Origin: Muribaculaceae bacterium
GTDB taxonomy: Bacteria > Bacteroidota > Bacteroidia > Bacteroidales > Muribaculaceae
Length of the DNA stretch: 41,158 nt
Assembly: GCA_017621225.1 (NCBI GenBank)
Contig: JAGATN010000031.1
Location: forward strand, 1 to 41,158
Reading direction: 5' to 3'
Position numbers and translations under genes: made by a program. Positions 16,207-25,308 of the stretch are shown one piece after another. The notes beneath the pieces were generated by a model. That model saw only the letters and a program-made list of their open reading frames with translations, ran no database searches and was not told the origin of the DNA. Each line of letters begins with the position of its first letter. The stretch's first letter is position 1.

Positions 16207-17664
16207 ATGATACGCAACGCCTTTGTAGCTACATCGATTTTATTCGGAGCATGCGCAGCATATGCATCTCACAACGTATGCGAAGCCGATATGACGGCCG
16301 TTCCCGCCCTGGCCGTCGAAAAGTATGCCAAAACCAACCGACCGGCCGAAAAAGACAGATTGTTCAAGTCGAAAGAAGTCGAAAAGCAGATTAAGCGTGT
16401 AAAGTCATTGCTCAAGAATCCCAAGTTGGCCTGGATGTTCGAAAACTGTTTTCCCAACACCATTGACACCACGGTGCATTTCAGGAAAGACGAAAAAGGT
16501 AAAAACGATACGTTCGTGTACACCGGCGACATACACGCAATGTGGCTTCGCGACTCGGGCGCACAAGTGTGGCCCTACGTGCAGCTGTGCAACGACGACA
16601 AGGAGCTGAAAGCAATGGTTGAAGGCGTGATTCGCCGACAGATAAAATGCATACTCCTCGATCCGTATGCCAATGCGTTTAACGATGGCCCTACCGGCGG
16701 CGAATGGATGAGCGACAACACCGACATGACCCCCGACATCCATGAACGCAAGTGGGAAATAGACTCGTTGTGCTACCCCATACGACTCGCCTACGAGTAT
16801 TGGAAAACAACCGGCGACGATTCGATTTTCGACGAGAACTGGATTGAGGCCGTGGGCAAGATACTCGACACGTTTACCGATCAGCAGCGAAAAGGCTCGA
16901 AAGGCAAATATCATTTTCTGCGTCGCACCGACAGAGCGTTCGATACGCTCAGCAACAACGGACTCGGCGCTCCGGTAAGCGGATGCGGACTGATAGTGTC
17001 GTCGTTCCGCCCGTCAGACGATGCAACCACGTTCCAATATCTGATACCGTCGAACTTCTTTGCCGTATCGTCGCTACACAAAGCAGCCGAAATACTTCGC
17101 ACCGTAAACAAAAACGAGGCATTGGCCAATAGATGCACCGCACTCGCCGACGAAGTGAAGACGGCCCTGAACAAATATGCCATATACGATCACCCCGAAT
17201 TCGGCAAGATATATGCATTTGAAGTTGACGGATTCGGCAACCATATGCTGATGGACGATGCCAACGTGCCGAGCCTGCTTGCGATGCCTTATCTGGGCGA
17301 CGTGGACGTGAACGATCCCATATATCAGAATACGCGCCGATTTGTATGGAGCGACAGCAACCCGTATTTCTTCTCGGGAAAAGCCGGCGAAGGAATTGGC
17401 GGTCCGCACATCGGATATGACATGGCGTGGCCCATGAGCTTAATGATGAAAGCATTCACGTCGACCGACGATGCCGAGATAGCCAAATGCATACGCATGC
17501 TCATCGACACCGATGCCGATACGGGATTTATGCACGAATCGTTTAACGTCGACGACGCTTCCGATTTCACTCGCCCGTGGTTTGCATGGCAAAACACCCT
17601 TTTCGGCGAACTGATACTCAAGCTCGTCAACGAAGGCAAAGTGGATCTCTTAAACTCCATTTGA
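16207..17664 (+). CDS. Glycoside hydrolase family 125, exo-alpha-1,6-mannosidase
   Basis: GH125 enzymes remove terminal alpha-1,6-linked mannose from N-glycans or mannan. The 485-residue protein has an export signal (about 1-20, ending AYA-SHN; the GAC at 14-16 makes a weak lipoprotein signal an alternative). Family motifs include DTFVYTGDIHAMWLRDSGAQ (101-120), GGEWMSDNTDMTPDIHERKWEID, SSFRPSDDATTFQYLIPSN (265-283, holding the likely general acid Asp271 or Asp272), GGPHIGYDMAWPMSL and GFMHESF, in which E444 corresponds to the known catalytic base. Length is normal. It stands alone without SusC/SusD partners. It is followed by a terminator shared with the convergent lyase gene. Confidence 0.93.
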   Translation: MIRNAFVATSILFGACAAYASHNVCEADMTAVPALAVEKYAKTNRPAEKDRLFKSKEVEKQIKRVKSLLKNPKLAWMFENCFPNTIDTTVHFRKDEKGKNDTFVYTGDIHAMWLRDSGAQVWPYVQLCNDDKELKAMVEGVIRRQIKCILLDPYANAFNDGPTGGEWMSDNTDMTPDIHERKWEIDSLCYPIRLAYEYWKTTGDDSIFDENWIEAVGKILDTFTDQQRKGSKGKYHFLRRTDRAFDTLSNNGLGAPVSGCGLIVSSFRPSDDATTFQYLIPSNFFAVSSLHKAAEILRTVNKNEALANRCTALADEVKTALNKYAIYDHPEFGKIYAFEVDGFGNHMLMDDANVPSLLAMPYLGDVDVNDPIYQNTRRFVWSDSNPYFFSGKAGEGIGGPHIGYDMAWPMSLMMKAFTSTDDAEIAKCIRMLIDTDADTGFMHESFNVDDASDFTRPWFAWQNTLFGELILKLVNEGKVDLLNSI

Positions 17665-17700
17665 CAGCAAGCCGTCCGTTAACAACGACACGATAAAAAC

Positions 17701-17760
17701 AATCCGATTTCCCGAATGGAGCCTTACCAATCAAAAAGGCATCGCACGGGAAATCGGATT
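17701..17760. terminator. Bidirectional terminator between the GH125 and lyase genes
   Basis: AATCCGATTTCCCG (17701-17714) and CGGGAAATCGGATT (17747-17760) form a perfect 14-bp stem with a 32-nt loop. A residues precede the left arm and T residues follow the right arm, so both strands end in a U-rich tract, as expected between convergent genes. Confidence 0.85.
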
Positions 17761-17781
17761 TTTAATTATCGGATATCTATA

Positions 17782-19230
17782 TTAAAGGCTATCGCCAAAA
17801 TCCATTCTGAATTTTTCAGCCAGATCCTCTTGCCAATGGCCTATCTCCTTCATTCGGCCAAAGAAGAATCTGAGCACCTTGGGCTCCTCGGTCCATTGCA
17901 GGCCACCGATAAGCGAGCGGTTGTCCCAAAGCCATTTCACCCTGTCGGCGCAATACTTCACCTGGCTCAACGTAAACACACGGCGAGGCATGGCAAGGCG
18001 TAGCAATTCAAGCTCGGCATAACGCTCCGTTCCATCGGGTTCGCGCTGCTCAGACACCGTGCCGCGCTCCATACCCCTTATGCCGCCGGCTATGTAGAGA
18101 GCCGCACCTACGGCTGCTGCCGGATATTGGTTGTGGGGAAGATTCGGCACTATTTCCGAACAGTTGAGGTGTGCGCCAAGTCCGCCGGCAGGCTTTATGA
18201 CAGGCACGCCATATTCGTCGAGTTCCTTAACAAGATATTGGATGAATTCGGGACCCTGGTTGATATACTCCATATCGAGCGACTCATACAAGCCCACGGC
18301 CACTGCCTCAATGGAGCGAACGTCCATGCCGCCATAGGTAAGGAATCCCTCATACAGCGGGATGAACTCCATAAGGCTTTTCATCAACTCGCCGTTATGG
18401 CTCGTTATGGCACCGCCTCGGCCAAATCCGAGCTTGCGGCTCGAGAAGTATATAATGTCCATCTTATCGGCCAACAGATGATAGATCTGTTTGGTGGTCA
18501 TATACTTGCACTGCGCCTCGCGAGTCTTCATGAAGTACACGTTATCTTGCAACAGCGAAGCGTCGAGCACGCTTTTCACTCCGTACTGATGGCATATGTC
18601 GGCCACGGCAAGCATATTTTCAAGCGATACCGGCTGACCGCCAATAAGATTGGTACCTGCTTCAACTCTGACGAAAGCCACATTCTCGGGGCCATACTGC
18701 TCGATGGTTTCGCGTAGAAGCGACAGATCGAAATCGCCCTTGAACGGGTCGTCGCTCTGAGGCAAGAGCCCCTTCTTGTCGACGAGTTCGAGAACCTCGC
18801 CACCGCAACGGGTTATATGGGCCTTGGTGGTGGTGAAGTGGAAATTCATTATGGCCACCATTCCCGGCTTTACAAACGCTTCGGCGAGTATGTTCTCGCA
18901 CGCGCGGCCCTGATGCGCGGGAAGGAGATGCTCCGTACCGAAAACCTCTTTCACGGCACGACGCAGACGATTGAACGTTTCGCTTCCGGCATACGAATCA
19001 TCGGCCGTAAACATTGCCGCCGTCTGTTCGTCCGACATGGCGTTCACGCCACTATCGGTGAGCATATCCATATAAATATCTTTGTTCTGAAGAAGAAACG
19101 TATTATTGCCGGCACCTTGAATGGCTTGCAAACGTTTTTCGACAGGCAATAAGTTCAGTTTTTGCACCACTCTTACTTTATGCATTTCGAGAGGCACCTG
19201 ATTTTCTGACTGATAAAATTTAACTGCCAT
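17782..19230 (-). CDS. Tryptophanase / tyrosine phenol-lyase family PLP-dependent beta-eliminating lyase
   Basis: The family splits aromatic amino acids into indole or phenol, pyruvate and ammonia. The 482-residue protein has DIYMDMLTDSGVNAMSD, DDSYAGSETF (Y80), HQGRACEN (R109), GTNLIGGQPVS (N194), LDAS (D223, ring-nitrogen contact) and the PLP lysine K266 in SSRK. Specificity positions look like tyrosine phenol-lyase, not tryptophanase: T133 where tryptophanase has Asp, GMERG (M387, R389) where tryptophanase has VEIG, and LRFFFG (F455) where tryptophanase has His. However, the PLP-loop SGKKD is replaced by SSRKL and the arginine after DAS/DAT by L226, so it may be a separate subgroup. Residue equivalences are from memory of the two families. 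It has its own promoter (19274-19304). Confidence 0.85.
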   Translation of the reverse strand: MAVKFYQSENQVPLEMHKVRVVQKLNLLPVEKRLQAIQGAGNNTFLLQNKDIYMDMLTDSGVNAMSDEQTAAMFTADDSYAGSETFNRLRRAVKEVFGTEHLLPAHQGRACENILAEAFVKPGMVAIMNFHFTTTKAHITRCGGEVLELVDKKGLLPQSDDPFKGDFDLSLLRETIEQYGPENVAFVRVEAGTNLIGGQPVSLENMLAVADICHQYGVKSVLDASLLQDNVYFMKTREAQCKYMTTKQIYHLLADKMDIIYFSSRKLGFGRGGAITSHNGELMKSLMEFIPLYEGFLTYGGMDVRSIEAVAVGLYESLDMEYINQGPEFIQYLVKELDEYGVPVIKPAGGLGAHLNCSEIVPNLPHNQYPAAAVGAALYIAGGIRGMERGTVSEQREPDGTERYAELELLRLAMPRRVFTLSQVKYCADRVKWLWDNRSLIGGLQWTEEPKVLRFFFGRMKEIGHWQEDLAEKFRMDFGDSL

Positions 19231-19273
19231 GGCATTAGTGTTGTTTTTATGTTCGTTAATTATTTTGAGAGCG

Positions 19274-19304
19274 CAAATATAAGCACAATATGTCTGTTTT
19301 ACAA
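19274..19304 (-). promoter_or_regulatory. Bacteroidota-type promoter for the beta-eliminating lyase gene
   Basis: On the - strand TTG (19304-19302) is followed after 20 nt by TATATTTG (19281-19274). The start of transcription would be near 19267, giving a leader of about 37 nt, too short for a tryptophanase-type leader peptide with attenuator. Confidence 0.65.
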
Positions 19305-19438
19305 GAAAAACGCGCTATTTCCTTCCAATTGCAACGAATCAAGCCCCGAAAAGTTACACATCGACACGCTTACGCCGACACCGCACATCTCCTGCATAAC
19401 GCACCGACGGCGCGGCCAACGGCGCGCGCATCACGTCA

Positions 19439-20137
19439 TCAGCCATATTTGCTTATGCGGCGCAATTCTTCTTCGTCAAGAATTTTTATCTGTCGGCCGT
19501 CAACCACTATTATCTTGTCCTCCACAAAGCTGCTGAGCGTGCGTATGGCATTCGAAGTGGTCATGTTCGAGAGGTTGGCGAGATCTTCACGGGCCATATA
19601 TATGTGGAGCGTAGCGCCGTCATCCTCGTAGCCATAGTTTTCCTTAAGCACTATGAGAGCTTCGGCCAAACGGCCTCGTATGTGTTTCTGCGTGAGGTTT
19701 ACGGTTCGCGTATCGGAGCTTCCGAGGTTGCGGGCCAATTCATGTATGAAAAACCACGCCAGCCGTCGGTTTCCATCTATCAATTCGGCCACGAGCGACA
19801 TGGGCAACGCGCCAAGATCCGACTCCTCGATGGCCACTGCCGTGTGCACGTATGGCTCCTGCGCAAAATATGCTCTGTAACCGAAATACTGAACGGGGCG
19901 CAAAAGTCTCAATATCTGTTGACGCCCGCCAACGCCATCCTTGTAAAGCTTTGCTTTTCCCTTAAGCAGACACCAGAGATATTCGGGCGTTTCGTCCTCG
20001 GCATATATTATCTGATTTTTCTTAAAATGACGTATTGTGAAATTATCCGTAATCTTACGCTTCTCTACGCTATCCAATATTGTCCATATTTCCGACAAAT
20101 CATCATTTATAACCTGACCGAGAGTGTTTTTTATCAT
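19439..20137 (-). CDS. Crp/Fnr family transcriptional regulator
   Basis: The 232-residue protein has an N-terminal cyclic-nucleotide-binding-type beta-barrel (about 28-120: IIYAEDETPEYLWCLLKGKAKLY, ILRLLRPVQYFGYRAYFAQEPY) and a C-terminal winged helix (about 160-222), whose recognition region is MAREDLANLSNMTTSNAIRTLSSF. There is no N-terminal cysteine cluster, so an oxygen-sensing [4Fe-4S] Fnr type is unlikely. The signal and targets are unknown. It lies between the respiratory block and the lyase gene, on the same strand as both, so control of either is possible but not shown. It is 208 bp upstream of the lyase start; I see no clear terminator between them. Confidence 0.9.
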   Translation of the reverse strand: MIKNTLGQVINDDLSEIWTILDSVEKRKITDNFTIRHFKKNQIIYAEDETPEYLWCLLKGKAKLYKDGVGGRQQILRLLRPVQYFGYRAYFAQEPYVHTAVAIEESDLGALPMSLVAELIDGNRRLAWFFIHELARNLGSSDTRTVNLTQKHIRGRLAEALIVLKENYGYEDDGATLHIYMAREDLANLSNMTTSNAIRTLSSFVEDKIIVVDGRQIKILDEEELRRISKYG

Positions 20138-20223
20138 AATTGTATAACATATCTGCTTATAATCATGCTAAGTTACGCATTATTATCTAAAAATCAACTA
20201 TATGCCGACATTTAATATGCGGC

Positions 20224-20256
20224 GACGCGTCTACGGGGATGGCCCGTAGACGCGTC
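20224..20256 (-). terminator. Perfect palindromic hairpin after nuoN
   Basis: GACGCGTCTACGGG (20224-20237) and CCCGTAGACGCGTC (20243-20256) make a perfect 14-bp GC-rich stem with a GATGG loop, 30 bp after the nuoN stop codon and 86 bp before the regulator start. It most likely ends the respiratory transcript, although only a weak A/T stretch follows. Confidence 0.65.
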
Positions 20257-20285
20257 AGCACATTCTATGTCAATATTTTAAATGC

Positions 20286-21737
20286 TCAAAATGAAATTTC
20301 AAGCAAATGATTGTAAATGCAGCTTACAACGCCGAGCAGCAGAATGCCACCCACGCATATCCACAATGCGAAACGTTCGGAGCAAGCGCTGCGGAAGGTT
20401 GCCACGGTGCTTTCTTCGTCGCTGATAAACATTGCCTTCACCACAAGCAGATAGTAGTAGAGCGAAACGATTGTGTTTATCAACGCTATGAGCACCAATA
20501 CGTAAATGGCCACCGAGCCTTGGTTGATGGCGCTCGTGAAGATGAAGAACTTGCTGAAGAATCCTGCAAACGGCGGAATGCCGGCAAGAGAGAACATAGC
20601 AAGCATCATCGTAAACGCCAATCGAGGATTGGTCTTGTACAATCCGTTGTAGTCCTCCATATTCACCTTGCCCGAATTGTTTTCGATGGCGCCAATTACG
20701 CCGAATGCAGCCAAGTTTGAGAATATATAGACGAGGATGTAGTACATCAGAGCAGCCATACCCATGCCGTTAAACGCTATGACGCCGAGCATTATGTAAC
20801 CGGCCTGCGAGATGGACGAGAATGCGAGGAATCGCTTCATGTTGCGCTGACGGATGGCAAACAAGTTACCGATGGTGATGGTGAGTATTATCAGTGCATA
20901 GAGCATCCACTCCCAAGCAAAGGTGTAAACGCATCCGAACACTTGCCACAGCACCACGAGGAATGCAAATGCAGCCGCGCCCTTCGATATGACCGAAAGG
21001 TATGATGTGACCGGCGTGGGAGCGCCCTGATACACATCGGCGGTCCACAAATGGAACGGAACGAGCGAAAGCTTGAATCCGATGCCCGATATCACGAATG
21101 CGAGAGCCACCACAAGCAGTGCATTGATGCCATCGCCCATCATGAGCGCCGTTGCTATCTTGCCGAAGTAAAGCGATCCGGTAAGGCCATACACGAACGA
21201 CAGGCCCATGAGGAATATCGCCGACGAGAACACGGCGGTAAGCACGTATTTCACGGCCGCTTCACGGCTCTCGTAACGGTGCTTGTCGAAAGCCACCATT
21301 GCAGCCAACGGAAGCGATGCGGTTTCGAGACCGATGATGAACAACAGGAAGTGACGAGCCGAAATCATGAGGTACATACCAAACAGCGTGGTAAGCAGCA
21401 ATTCATAAAACTCGCCGCGACGTATCCTGACCAGATCCTGATCGGCCCAACGCATGGCTTGTATCATCACTATCAATGCGCCAATGTTGAGTATGGTCTT
21501 TATGTTCGCGATGACGGCCGAAGTGGCATACATGCCGCTGAAAGCCGTTTCGACGGGCGAATCAAACACCGACGGGCAGAAGCCGTAGGCCACAAACAAT
21601 GCAAACAGCACGCTCGACACCGTGCCCAACGCTCCGAGCGAACGCTTGGGCATGAACGTGTCATATAGGAAAACTATAAGAAACACGGCCAACAGACCGA
21701 TTTCTTGCTTCATTACTAAAAACTGTGAGTAATCCAT
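20286..21737 (-). CDS. nuoN: NADH-quinone oxidoreductase subunit N
   Basis: One of three antiporter-like proton-pumping subunits in the membrane arm of complex I. The 483-residue protein is almost entirely hydrophobic with about 14 helices. Typical are GLETASLPLAAMVAFDKHRYESREAAVKYVLTA (the Glu and Lys of the proton channel), PFHLWTADVYQGAPTPVTSYLSVISKGAA and RFLAFSSISQAGYIMLG. It begins 15 bp after nuoM and is the last gene before the hairpin at 20224-20256. Family length and motifs are complete. Confidence 0.96.
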   Translation of the reverse strand: MDYSQFLVMKQEIGLLAVFLIVFLYDTFMPKRSLGALGTVSSVLFALFVAYGFCPSVFDSPVETAFSGMYATSAVIANIKTILNIGALIVMIQAMRWADQDLVRIRRGEFYELLLTTLFGMYLMISARHFLLFIIGLETASLPLAAMVAFDKHRYESREAAVKYVLTAVFSSAIFLMGLSFVYGLTGSLYFGKIATALMMGDGINALLVVALAFVISGIGFKLSLVPFHLWTADVYQGAPTPVTSYLSVISKGAAAFAFLVVLWQVFGCVYTFAWEWMLYALIILTITIGNLFAIRQRNMKRFLAFSSISQAGYIMLGVIAFNGMGMAALMYYILVYIFSNLAAFGVIGAIENNSGKVNMEDYNGLYKTNPRLAFTMMLAMFSLAGIPPFAGFFSKFFIFTSAINQGSVAIYVLVLIALINTIVSLYYYLLVVKAMFISDEESTVATFRSACSERFALWICVGGILLLGVVSCIYNHLLEISF

Positions 21738-21752
21738 TGGTTTCTCTTCTTA

Positions 21753-23261
21753 TTAGTTCATGCCTATCACCGCAAAGATTGAAGGGCTGAAAGTAAACTT
21801 AATCAAATCGGCAAAGAAGTTGGGGAAACAACCGATTGCCGCTACACTTATTATGAGCGTAACCGTTGAAGTGCGTTCCCACCATTCGGCATCGGTAAGC
21901 GACAGATGATGTTCGTCCTGAACCGGGCCAAACAACAGCTTGCCAACCACGCGCAAGATGTAGACGGCCGTTATCACGATAGAACAGCAGGCCACGATGG
22001 TGAACACGCGATGGAACATATCGGCATGCTCGAACGAGCCTACGAATATGGTCATTTCAGCTACGAATCCGCTCAATCCCGGCAAGCCGAGCGATGCCAT
22101 ACCGGCTATCACGTAGCATACCGCAAGGAAAGGCATTATCTTCATCAAGCCGCCCATCAGACGAATGTCGCGAGTGTGGGTGCGGCCATATATCATACCT
22201 ATCAATGCAAAGAACAGGGCCGTCATCAAGCCGTGCGAAAGCATCTGCATGATGGCACCGGTCATTGCGGTGGTGTTGAGCATCAATATGGCAAAGAGCA
22301 CCAAGCCGCAGTGGCTTACCGATGAATATGCATTTATATATTTAAGGTCGGTCTGAACGCATGCGCTAAACGCACCGTAAACCACCGATATGCCGGTAAG
22401 TATAAGGAATATCCAGGCCAAGTCCTGTGCAGCCTCGGGCATCAGATAGATGGCTACGCGGAAACATCCGTAACCGCCAAGCTTCATAAGCACGCCCGCA
22501 TGGAGCATCGAAACCGCCGTAGGTGCCGAAGCATGACCGTCGGGGCTCCAAGTATGGAACGGGAACATGGCACCAAGAACGCCGAAACCAACAAACGTCA
22601 TCGGGAACAAGAAATATTGCCAACCCTTGTCGATCGATGCGTTGTTGACGATTTCGAGCAAGTTCCAAGTCAAAGGCTGTCCTTCGGGAGCCGAATGATA
22701 GTAGATGCCTATAAGGCCGAGCATCAGGAATGCCGAGCCGCCCATGAGCATCAGCGTAAGCTTCATTGCCGAATAGTTCTTGTTGCCACTGCCCCACACG
22801 CCTATGAGAAGATACATAGGTATGAGAGCCACTTCATAGAACATGAACATAGTAAACAAGTCGATGGAGATGAAGAATCCGAACACTCCGGTGGAGAGCA
22901 ACACCAACCAAAGGAAAAATTCCTTGGGAAGCGGATTGATTTTCCATGAAGCGAAGCTGCCGGTAAGAAGTATTATCGACGAAAGTATCAGCATGGCCAC
23001 CGAAATGCCGTCGACGCCAACGGCCAGATTGATGTTGAGCGGGCCAAACCAACTCCACGAGTCGGTATAGAGCATCGGCGCCGTATTGCCGGCGGCGCGA
23101 AGCTGCATATAGTCAAGCAGCAGCCACACCGAAAGCGCCGTGAGCGCAAGCGCACCGACAACGGCTACCGCGCGGATCTGCTTAATGTTCCGGCAGAGGG
23201 CGAGGCCCCCGAGCATGATCAGGGGTATCACCACAAAATAAATCAATATATTGGAAAACAT
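21753..23261 (-). CDS. nuoM: NADH-quinone oxidoreductase subunit M
   Basis: Antiporter-like subunit of the complex I membrane arm. The 502-residue protein has about 14 membrane helices. Signatures are GVDGISVAMLILSSIILLTG, MFYEVALIPMYLLIGVWG (the key helix-5 Glu), FPFHTWSPDGHASAPTAVSMLHAGVLMKLGGYG and LKYINAYSSVSHCGLVL. It lies 37 bp after nuoL and 15 bp before nuoN. The start at MFSNILIYF gives the normal N-terminus for the family. Confidence 0.96.
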   Translation of the reverse strand: MFSNILIYFVVIPLIMLGGLALCRNIKQIRAVAVVGALALTALSVWLLLDYMQLRAAGNTAPMLYTDSWSWFGPLNINLAVGVDGISVAMLILSSIILLTGSFASWKINPLPKEFFLWLVLLSTGVFGFFISIDLFTMFMFYEVALIPMYLLIGVWGSGNKNYSAMKLTLMLMGGSAFLMLGLIGIYYHSAPEGQPLTWNLLEIVNNASIDKGWQYFLFPMTFVGFGVLGAMFPFHTWSPDGHASAPTAVSMLHAGVLMKLGGYGCFRVAIYLMPEAAQDLAWIFLILTGISVVYGAFSACVQTDLKYINAYSSVSHCGLVLFAILMLNTTAMTGAIMQMLSHGLMTALFFALIGMIYGRTHTRDIRLMGGLMKIMPFLAVCYVIAGMASLGLPGLSGFVAEMTIFVGSFEHADMFHRVFTIVACCSIVITAVYILRVVGKLLFGPVQDEHHLSLTDAEWWERTSTVTLIISVAAIGCFPNFFADLIKFTFSPSIFAVIGMN

Positions 23262-23298
23262 AAATTACTATATTTTTTGATTTGCACCATTCTACTTA

Positions 23299-25284
23299 TC
23301 ACAATATGCACACTGCGGTGATTGCGCCGAGCGCCAAAGCTCCGATAAGATAAATCCATACATACATCTGTATGCTGCCGCTCTGAAGTCCGCGTATGGC
23401 ATACGATGCCTTGTTGGTAACGTAGGCAAAGCCATCCATGGTGCCGTCGATGATGTGACGGTCGAACCACGCTATCGGACGGCAGATGCCGTTGAATATG
23501 ATCTTATGCGTGATGAACATATAGAGTTCGTCCCAATAGAAGCGATGGTGACACCAGTCCCACAACGTAGGCATGGCATTTTTCATCTTCGCGGGCAGAG
23601 GATTTTCCTTCATGTACATCTTGGCCGCAACAAGTATGGCCACCACTGCTACCAAAAGGCTCACGGCAGCTATGCTCCAGTCGAAATGGCCGAACAAATC
23701 ATACGGTTCGCCGTTCCAGCTAACGAAATTGCCAAACGGTATCAAACCGGCCACGGTGGCTATCGCTGCAAGTATCACGAGCGGCAGCGTCATGGTCCAG
23801 GGCTGGTCATGAGGAGTATGGTGTCCTTGACGAACGGGGTGTTCCTTCCACCAGAAGATGAGGAAGTACAGACGGAACATATAGAACGCCGTAAGAGCTG
23901 CTACCATCGACATCCAGAGATAAGCAATCCAACTGTTGCCGAAGCATGCGCTCAATATTTCGTCCTTTGAGAAGAAGCCGGAGAATGGTATGATGCCCGC
24001 AATGGCCAGACAGCCTATCAGGAACGTCACGTGCGTTATGGGCATGTATTTGCGAAGGCCGTGCATTTCGGTGTAGTCGTTCGATCCGATGGCGTGGATG
24101 AGCGCACCGGCACCGAGGAACAACAACGCCTTGAACATGGCGTGCGTAAACAGATGGAACATCGAAGCCATGTAGCCGAGACCTTCATGGAAGTTAGGAT
24201 CGGCAACGCCGAGCGACACCATCATGAACGCTATCTGCGATATGGTCGAGAATGCCAAAACGCGCTTTATGTCGATCTGCGTACAAGCCACCATTGCGGC
24301 ATAGAACGCCGTAACGGCACCAACCACGGTTATTATCACCATGGCCGAATGCTCCATGAGATAAAGCGGGAACAAGCGCGCTACCAAGTATACGCCGGCC
24401 ACCACCATCGTAGCGGCATGTATCAATGCCGATACAGGGGTCGGGCCTTCCATTGCATCGGGAAGCCATATGTGGAGAGGAAGCATGGCCGATTTACCCA
24501 TGCCGCCCATGAATATGAGCACCAATGCCCACGTAAGCACCGAAGCGCCCATGAATATCGGAGCTTCGCTGCCGGCTATGAGGTTCTTTATGCCCTGTGC
24601 GGTGTCGAGGCTTACGCCATAAACGCCGTCGGCAACGGGAGCCGAGGTAAAGTCGGTGAAGTTAAACGTTCCGGTGTAGAACGACAATATCAGTATGCCT
24701 ATCAGGAAGCCCAAGTCGGCAAAACGGGTTACGATGAATGCTTTCTTCGATGCCGACACTGCCGAAGGCTTCACATAGTAGAAACCGATGAGCAAGTATG
24801 ACGAAGCACCCACGAGCTCCCAGAAAATGTACATCTGGAAAATGTTGGTTGCCACCACGAGGCCGAGCATTGAGAAGCTGAACAACGACAGGAACGCATA
24901 GAAACGCTGGAAGCCGTGTTCGTAAACGCCATGATGGTCGCGCATGTATCCGTTGCTGTACAAGTGAACCATAAACGATATGGTGGTGATCACAACCAGC
25001 AGCAACGCCGAAATCGGATCGAGAAGGAATCCGAGACGTATCACAAGATTGTCGTAGAACTGAAGCCAGTCGACATTAAACACTATATACTGCAATCGCT
25101 GCCCTTCGGAGCTCACGAAATCGGGGCTGCCTGAAAAGAAATAAGTGAATGCAGTGAAATAAGCCAACACAAGCGTTACGCCCATACCGGCTGTGCCCAA
25201 AATTCCGGCAAGTTTATGGCTCATCTTCATCCCGAGCAAACCGAGAATCAGAAACATACACAACGGTATGGCCAATATTAGCAA
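23299..25284 (-). CDS. nuoL: NADH-quinone oxidoreductase subunit L
   Basis: The distal antiporter-like subunit, with the long lateral helix at its C-terminus. About 661 residues are visible, with FWELVGASSYLLIGFYY, LPLHIWLPDAMEGPTPVSALIHAATMVVAGVYL and RVLAFSTISQIAFMMVSLG. The start is uncertain. The frame is open back to the nuoK stop codon (25309-25311), and the in-frame upstream residues DFVIPLL extend the first helix as expected, but there is no ATG or GTG there. The codon where an ATG would fit (25300-25302) is AGG. The first possible start is TTG at 25284, given here; the first ATG is at 25257. Confidence 0.92.
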   Translation of the reverse strand: MLILAIPLCMFLILGLLGMKMSHKLAGILGTAGMGVTLVLAYFTAFTYFFSGSPDFVSSEGQRLQYIVFNVDWLQFYDNLVIRLGFLLDPISALLLVVITTISFMVHLYSNGYMRDHHGVYEHGFQRFYAFLSLFSFSMLGLVVATNIFQMYIFWELVGASSYLLIGFYYVKPSAVSASKKAFIVTRFADLGFLIGILILSFYTGTFNFTDFTSAPVADGVYGVSLDTAQGIKNLIAGSEAPIFMGASVLTWALVLIFMGGMGKSAMLPLHIWLPDAMEGPTPVSALIHAATMVVAGVYLVARLFPLYLMEHSAMVIITVVGAVTAFYAAMVACTQIDIKRVLAFSTISQIAFMMVSLGVADPNFHEGLGYMASMFHLFTHAMFKALLFLGAGALIHAIGSNDYTEMHGLRKYMPITHVTFLIGCLAIAGIIPFSGFFSKDEILSACFGNSWIAYLWMSMVAALTAFYMFRLYFLIFWWKEHPVRQGHHTPHDQPWTMTLPLVILAAIATVAGLIPFGNFVSWNGEPYDLFGHFDWSIAAVSLLVAVVAILVAAKMYMKENPLPAKMKNAMPTLWDWCHHRFYWDELYMFITHKIIFNGICRPIAWFDRHIIDGTMDGFAYVTNKASYAIRGLQSGSIQMYVWIYLIGALALGAITAVCIL

Positions 25285-25308
25285 AGGTATTACAAAATCC
25301 CTAGCGCC

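Noticed and set aside
19176-19235. Small overlapping frame starting MPWQLNF just before the lyase start, considered as a tryptophan leader peptide
   Set aside because: It overlaps the first codons of the lyase in another frame, is 20 codons long and has no attenuator after it. The leader is too short for a TnaC-like mechanism.
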